This document shows, in pieces, positions 60,089 through 64,000 of a DNA stretch of 64,000 nt. Source of the DNA: Gremmenia infestans (Eukaryota > Ascomycota > Leotiomycetes > Helotiales > Hamatocanthoscyphaceae); contig JAFEVB010000002.1 of assembly GCA_032629725.1 (NCBI GenBank), positions 1,054,001 through 1,118,000 of the forward strand. The letters are read 5' to 3'. A program made the position numbers and the translations under genes. Position 1 is the first letter of the stretch, and the number at the start of each line of letters is the position of its first letter. The notes beneath the pieces were generated by a model, which saw only the letters and a list, made by a program, of their open reading frames with translations, made no database searches and was not told the DNA's origin.

Positions 60089-60501
60089 TGTAGGAGAAAA
60101 CCTTGAATTGGTGGTTGTTATGGAGGATGTATGTTAATACTTCAGAACTTGAACTGCTTGGAGAGGAATGAGCGGCCGCGTTGGCCGCATCACCCGCTCT
60201 AGCCTTGTCAATAGCTGAACCTCGTCCTTCTTTGTTCTCAACTTCACAGTCTCACATCCCTCACCATGTTCCTGGATCTCTGACATATATTTCCTGTTCT
60301 CCCCTTTACGTACTCTGCTACACTACGCTACACTACGCTACGATTTAGCTTATTTGTAATTTTGCGCATCACAATTGAGGGACACCACGTAAGCGCTTTG
60401 GCTACATTTCATCTACCAACCCCTCAGGGTACTACAAAGGTAATCATTGTCGTACCTCCGTTCAACATCGTTCTTGCTGCAACTTCCTCGAAACCGACAA
60501 A
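60089..60501. promoter_or_regulatory. Divergent promoter, THO7 / Elongin A
   Basis: 413 bases between divergent start codons of two genes for nuclear transcription factors. It has a short CTACACTACG repeat at 60320-60342. Confidence 0.5.
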
Positions 60502-61765
60502 ATGCCCGCCCCATCTCTGTTCGATTCCAGCCAGAAGGCATGCATAAAGAATATTCGAAGTACACCCCTCCATTCCTCACTTCCCCCGAACTCTGGCTAA
60601 CACTCACTCCCCAGGTCTCACTGATGTAGGCGACTTTGAGTACTGGAAAATCCGCAGCGTCCTCGCACGCATCGATTCCCCAGAACAGCTGCACCAAATC
60701 GAACTCCGCTCCCCACAAATAATGGGCGAAGACGCCGATCTTTGGCGCACCTTCATTGCGCGGGATATCCCCAACTGGGCTTCGAAGGGTTGGACCCCCA
60801 AGGAACCGCTCGCATGGTACGAGCTTTATTGCAAGTACAAGAAGTGGCAGCGCAAGCAGATTGAACGGGATGAAGAGATTCTTAGGAATACTATGATGGG
60901 TATCAAGAAGGAGCAGGAGACGAAGGTTAGCAGGATTGTGGACCACAGGACCCTACCTAAGGTTCCTAAAGACCCGCGCATGCTGGCTAATTATGGGGGT
61001 GTGCCGCTGGGGAAGAGAACTAGTGGGCCTGCGAAGTTAGCTCCGACCAGTCTTATGTTTAATGGGGGCAGTAAGACAAAAATGAAAGATGGGAAGAGTG
61101 TGCTTACGAGGGCGAGGAGGGAGGCCAGGGAGATTAGTGCGAGGAGCAAGTTGGCTAAGCCGACGAATATGTTAGTTGGGGATAAGAGGCAGATTGCAAA
61201 GGCGCCGGCGGGCATGCTTAATGAGTACCGCAAGGCTGCTAATCCAGGGCTGAGGATTTTGTCAAGGAAGAAGACCCCAGCGGTCGGGCAGTATAATGGG
61301 GGAATCAGTGGCCCATCATTAGAAGAGAGGGAAAAGAGATTGAGGGCCGCTATGGGGGGAGGTACCAAGGGCACCGGCTCATCTGATGAGGATACATCCG
61401 ATGAGGACGATGATGAGGTCGATGATCTCTTCGACGACGAACCTAAGCAGCCCTCTCAAGCAGCACGACCTGTTCAGTCCCATGTATCACGCCCACCATC
61501 TCGACCTCTTCCCGGCCCATCGGCTTCACATCCCCAGCCGAAAGACATGAGCCGCGCGCGTCCAGGTACATCTTCACAACCAACCCTGGGAGCCTATGAT
61601 ACAAGCAGACCTTCGTCTTCACCCCGGCCCCAGTCTACAAACTCTACCCCGCCCCGTGCAAATACATCAAGTCCCGCCCCGGGAACAAAACCAATGATGC
61701 TGCGAAAGCGTCCTGTTGTTGACATATTCAACCGTGGTGCGAAGAAGCCTCGAGTTGCTAGGTAG
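60502..61765 (+). CDS. Elongin A (RNA polymerase II transcription factor SIII subunit A)
   Basis: Two exons (60502-60559, 60615-61765) give about 402 residues. The Elongin A domain is complete after splicing: SLTDVGDFEYWKIRSVLARI, PEQLHQIELRSPQI, DLWRTFIARDIPNW, LAWYELYCKYKKWQRKQIERDEEILRNTM. This region contacts Elongin C/Skp1-like partners and the polymerase and helps elongation or polymerase turnover. The C-terminal half is basic, then acidic (SDEDTSDEDDDEVDDLFDDE), then Pro/Ser-rich, ending in a basic segment RGAKKPRVAR that may act as a nuclear signal. The 55-base intron runs from GTACAC to CCCAG. The gene is divergent from THO7. Confidence 0.9.
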
Positions 61766-62256
61766 GGTAACCATAATTGTGTGTCTATTTTGTGGTTTGG
61801 CGTAAATATTTTTTTGATTAATGGGAGCGTGGAGTTCGATGGCGGGGGAACAGCATAGTAGCTTTAGAAAAGAAACATAGTCAAGTACTTGAACCTATTT
61901 TGCACATGCCTGTCACCTACCTTGTAGAAGAAGAAATCGGAATGGGTTAATATCCCAGCAGTTGTCTATTGATGCGTTAAAAGACAGCCTCAACGCACAC
62001 ACCCAGCGAGAAATGAAGAAAACGCCATCCCATCCATTCATCTATCATCATGCAAATGCGTACCGCACCCGTCCATCCATCATATCATCTGCCCAGCCAG
62101 ATAGATCTCACGCAAAACACATATGCAGACCTCGCAAATCCAGCCCTCTATGTATGTATGTACGTACGTATTGTCCGCCCGGTACACGTAGAATCATCAT
62201 GCTCGTGCACGCTCGTATGCGAAGAAACCCCTCCCCTCTCAACACCAACACTGACA
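61766..62256. other. Intergenic region between convergent genes
   Basis: 491 bases with short ATCC/TATG/TACG runs (62030-62170). No gene recognised. Confidence 0.4.
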
Positions 62257-62845
62257 CTAACACCCCCCTCGAAGCGCAAGCACCAAATGCAGCGTCGCTC
62301 CCCCCTCGAGATTGTACTCCGCGGCTGTCTTGTCATCGGCCCTATGCACCCACACGCTAATTAGTCCCCGTCCACGAAACAAATAAAAGGAAGGATGAGA
62401 AGAGAAGAGGTCAGAGAGACGAGAGGGGGTGATAGAGGAAGAGAAGGGGATAGAGGGGATAGAGGGGATGTTACATCTGCTTCCCGCCAAAGATAAGACG
62501 CTGTTGTACTGGTGGTATACCCTCTTTCTCCTCGACCTTTTCTTTGATTTGCGATACCTGTTGTTCTCCCGTAAGCAGCTGCTTTGCTCTCCTCCACTTT
62601 ACAGTAGATAAATTTAAACTCCATCCGCACACGCATGTAAGAACAATTTTGGGGCGGCGCGCGATGGGTTATGAGGGAGGTAGGGGGGGATGGGGAGGGG
62701 AGGGAAATGAGGGGTGGTACTTTGTACTCGGGCTCGATATCAAGCTCGATTTCCTTGCCGGTCAGTGTTCGGACTCTTTGTTTCACGTCAGCGTGTGCAC
62801 ATTTCGCAAATGAGGGAAGGAGGGTAAGACGTACTTGATAAGCAT
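62257..62845 (-). CDS. NEDD8/Rub1 ubiquitin-like modifier
   Basis: Four exons (62845-62835, 62775-62721, 62557-62475, 62341-62257) give 77 residues. Joined they read MLIKVRTLTGKEIELDIEP..., VSQIKEKVEEKEGIPPVQQR, LIFGGKQM, ADDKTAAEYNLEGGATLHL and VLALRGGC. The C-terminal GG is followed by one Cys that must be removed by a hydrolase before conjugation. The length and nearly every position match NEDD8; ALR near the end distinguishes it from ubiquitin. It modifies cullins and so activates SCF-type ubiquitin ligases. The first exon is only 11 bases, and the introns are 59, 163 and 133 bases; the first intron ends in AAAG, an unusual acceptor that is required for VRTLTG to be in frame. Confidence 0.95.
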
Positions 62846-63405
62846 GGTGGCGTTTGTGCTTGGGGTTGTGCTTGTGTCGTGGGCGCTGGGTAGGTAGGTT
62901 GAGTGTGGTGGGATGTGGAAGTTGATGTGGAGTCGAAGTTGAAGTTGTTGGTGGGGTCAATGGATGCGCTGCAGCCTTGCCGTCGGGAGAACGCGCTTTT
63001 ATGTGGGACAGTACGGCTAACGGAATCGGGGCTAGCGGACTTCTCGCGGGTGAATAGGGGAGAGTATCATGTGATTAGTAGCAGCATCATTGAAGCAAAC
63101 TATGGTATTAGCTGGCAGTATAAAGGTCTAGTAATTGATTGTGACAGCTCTCCTGTGAATAACCGATATTTTAAACCAAAAGATGATCCAAGCTTTGCTA
63201 AATATGAATGGGAGATCAAAGAAGCTCTAAGTGTTATCTATCTAGTACCAACACATTTACAGCCAGCAACGCATTTGATGCGAGCATCAATAACACCCTT
63301 ATATTCACAATATCAAATTTCAAGTATATAGCTCCCTCCTCCTTCTTCTTCATATCCAAATAACACCCACAAAACAAAAGCCAATACCCGTCCACCAACA
63401 TCAGA
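62846..63405. promoter_or_regulatory. Divergent promoter region, NEDD8 / small membrane protein
   Basis: 560 bases. A frame of 142 codons at 62903-63331 is open but shows no domain and overlaps the NEDD8 5' region; I treat it as non-coding. Confidence 0.4.
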
Positions 63406-63633
63406 ATGTCTACATCACCTCCACTCCCATCTCCATCTCTCTCCCAGTCCCACGATACCGCAAACATCATTCTCCTCGCAACTTCACTTTTCCTTATCTC
63501 CATAGCAATCTATCTAGACCTGACCACACATGTTTCTCAGAAACGGAAACGTCAGCAAGCGTCACCTAGTCCCGTAGAGACGCAGCGATTCACTAAACGG
63601 AGGACGCGGGATGTGCCAAGGCCGGAGTTATGA
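63406..63633 (+). CDS. Small single-pass membrane protein (hypothetical)
   Basis: A single exon of 75 residues. A Ser/Pro-rich N-terminus (20 residues) is followed by one hydrophobic segment, ANIILLATSLFLISIAIYL (about 19-37), and a basic, hydrophilic C-terminus with KRKR and TKRRTR. This suggests a tail with positive charges on the cytosolic side. I recognise no family. The even split into membrane segment and charged tail, and its place between housekeeping genes, favour a real gene, but there is no direct proof. Confidence 0.5.
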   Translation: MSTSPPLPSPSLSQSHDTANIILLATSLFLISIAIYLDLTTHVSQKRKRQQASPSPVETQRFTKRRTRDVPRPEL

Positions 63634-63910
63634 GGGTGTCGTGGGTTGAACTGAGGTTAGGGATCAAATTCATGCAACGGAACGGCTGTGGATGCTTTTT
63701 GGGGGGGGCAAGGATTGGATAGGAAGGGTGGGAAGGGAAATGCTACAGGTTTGAGGCAATAGCCAGTATGACGCATACGTATTGACAGTTTTGCACACTT
63801 AGATTATACGCATAACATGCCATAACATACCATACCATACCATACATACATTACAAGCCTGCATTACCAAAAAGCAAGAAAAACATTGCCCAGATTCTCC
63901 CGCCTTAACT
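63634..63910. other. 3' flanks of two convergent genes
   Basis: A CATAC/CATAA run at 63810-63845 is the only structure seen. Confidence 0.4.
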
Positions 63911-64000
63911 CTAATACACATACCGAAAGTTCGGATTCTCTTTATCAGTCAAATCATCAAACGCATGCACCATCTGCTCATCAACAACGGTCCCAGAAGC
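63911..64000 (-). CDS. C-terminal codons of an unidentified gene (continues beyond the window)
   Basis: Reading leftwards from the window edge, 29 codons end at TAG 63911-63913: ASGTVVDEQMVHAF, then DDLTDKENPNFRYVY. The acidic/aromatic tail looks protein-like and stays in frame to the edge. I cannot identify the family from so little. Confidence 0.5.
   Translation of the reverse strand, partial: ASGTVVDEQMVHAFDDLTDKENPNFRYVY

Noticed and set aside
62903..63331. 142-codon frame right of NEDD8
   Set aside because: It overlaps the NEDD8 leader, has no recognisable domain and shifts from GC-rich to AT-rich composition midway.
1..64000. CRISPR arrays, bacterial operons or ribosome-binding sites
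   Set aside because: The window is eukaryotic with spliced genes; no array of spaced repeats was seen.

Overview
This is a nuclear window from a filamentous ascomycete (Pezizomycotina; a leotiomycete-like fungus is my best guess, with low confidence). The evidence is short GT-AG introns of about 40-160 bases with CTAAC/CTGAC-like branch sites, a Zn2Cys6 regulator, a PTH11-type receptor, DUF3431/DUF2985-type proteins, long pyrimidine-rich intergenic stretches and a fungal U6 snRNA gene. I rebuilt about 22 gene models, most of them spliced. Nearly all spliced exon sums are divisible by three; the exceptions are flagged as disruptions.

Left part (1-16 kb): the 3' part of a CorA-type Mg2+ transporter (+), a small Ser-rich protein (-), an NmrA-like Rossmann protein (+), a fungal protein resembling the DUF7587 family broken by one in-frame TGA (-), and a four-exon Cdc25/Mih1 phosphatase (-). 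Upstream of Mih1 lie 5.2 kb of gene-free, microsatellite-rich DNA.

Catabolic neighbourhood (17.3-29.3 kb): copper amine oxidase (-), UNC93-like transporter with one frame disruption (+), aconitase-superfamily dehydratase with an unusual N-terminal extension (-), an isocitrate lyase/PEP mutase-superfamily lyase (+) and a Zn2Cys6 regulator (+). The dehydratase and lyase diverge from a 439-bp promoter. Chemically they suit consecutive steps on a branched or alkylated malate/citrate-type acid.

Housekeeping centre (29.6-35.8 kb): U6 snRNA, GINS subunit Sld5, a DUF2985 membrane protein interrupted by one in-frame TGA, and an APH/CHK-like kinase.

Accessory stretch (36-48 kb): a six-exon cytochrome P450 (+), a six-exon FAD-linked (BBE-type) oxidoreductase (-), a seven-exon PTH11-like receptor (-) and a DUF3431 type II membrane protein (-), separated by AT-rich DNA in which I recognise no gene.

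The most unusual element is a tandem pair of large same-strand genes at 48.8-55.7 kb. They encode 909- and 1042-residue proteins that share an N-terminal aromatic/charged block, a central coiled coil, a C-terminal AT-hook tail and the same two phase-1 introns. I cannot match them to a described family. A decayed metallophosphoesterase pseudogene follows.

The right end (58-64 kb) is conserved housekeeping: tubulin chaperone A, THO subunit Mft1/Thoc7, Elongin A, NEDD8/Rub1, a small membrane protein and the C-terminal codons of one more gene.
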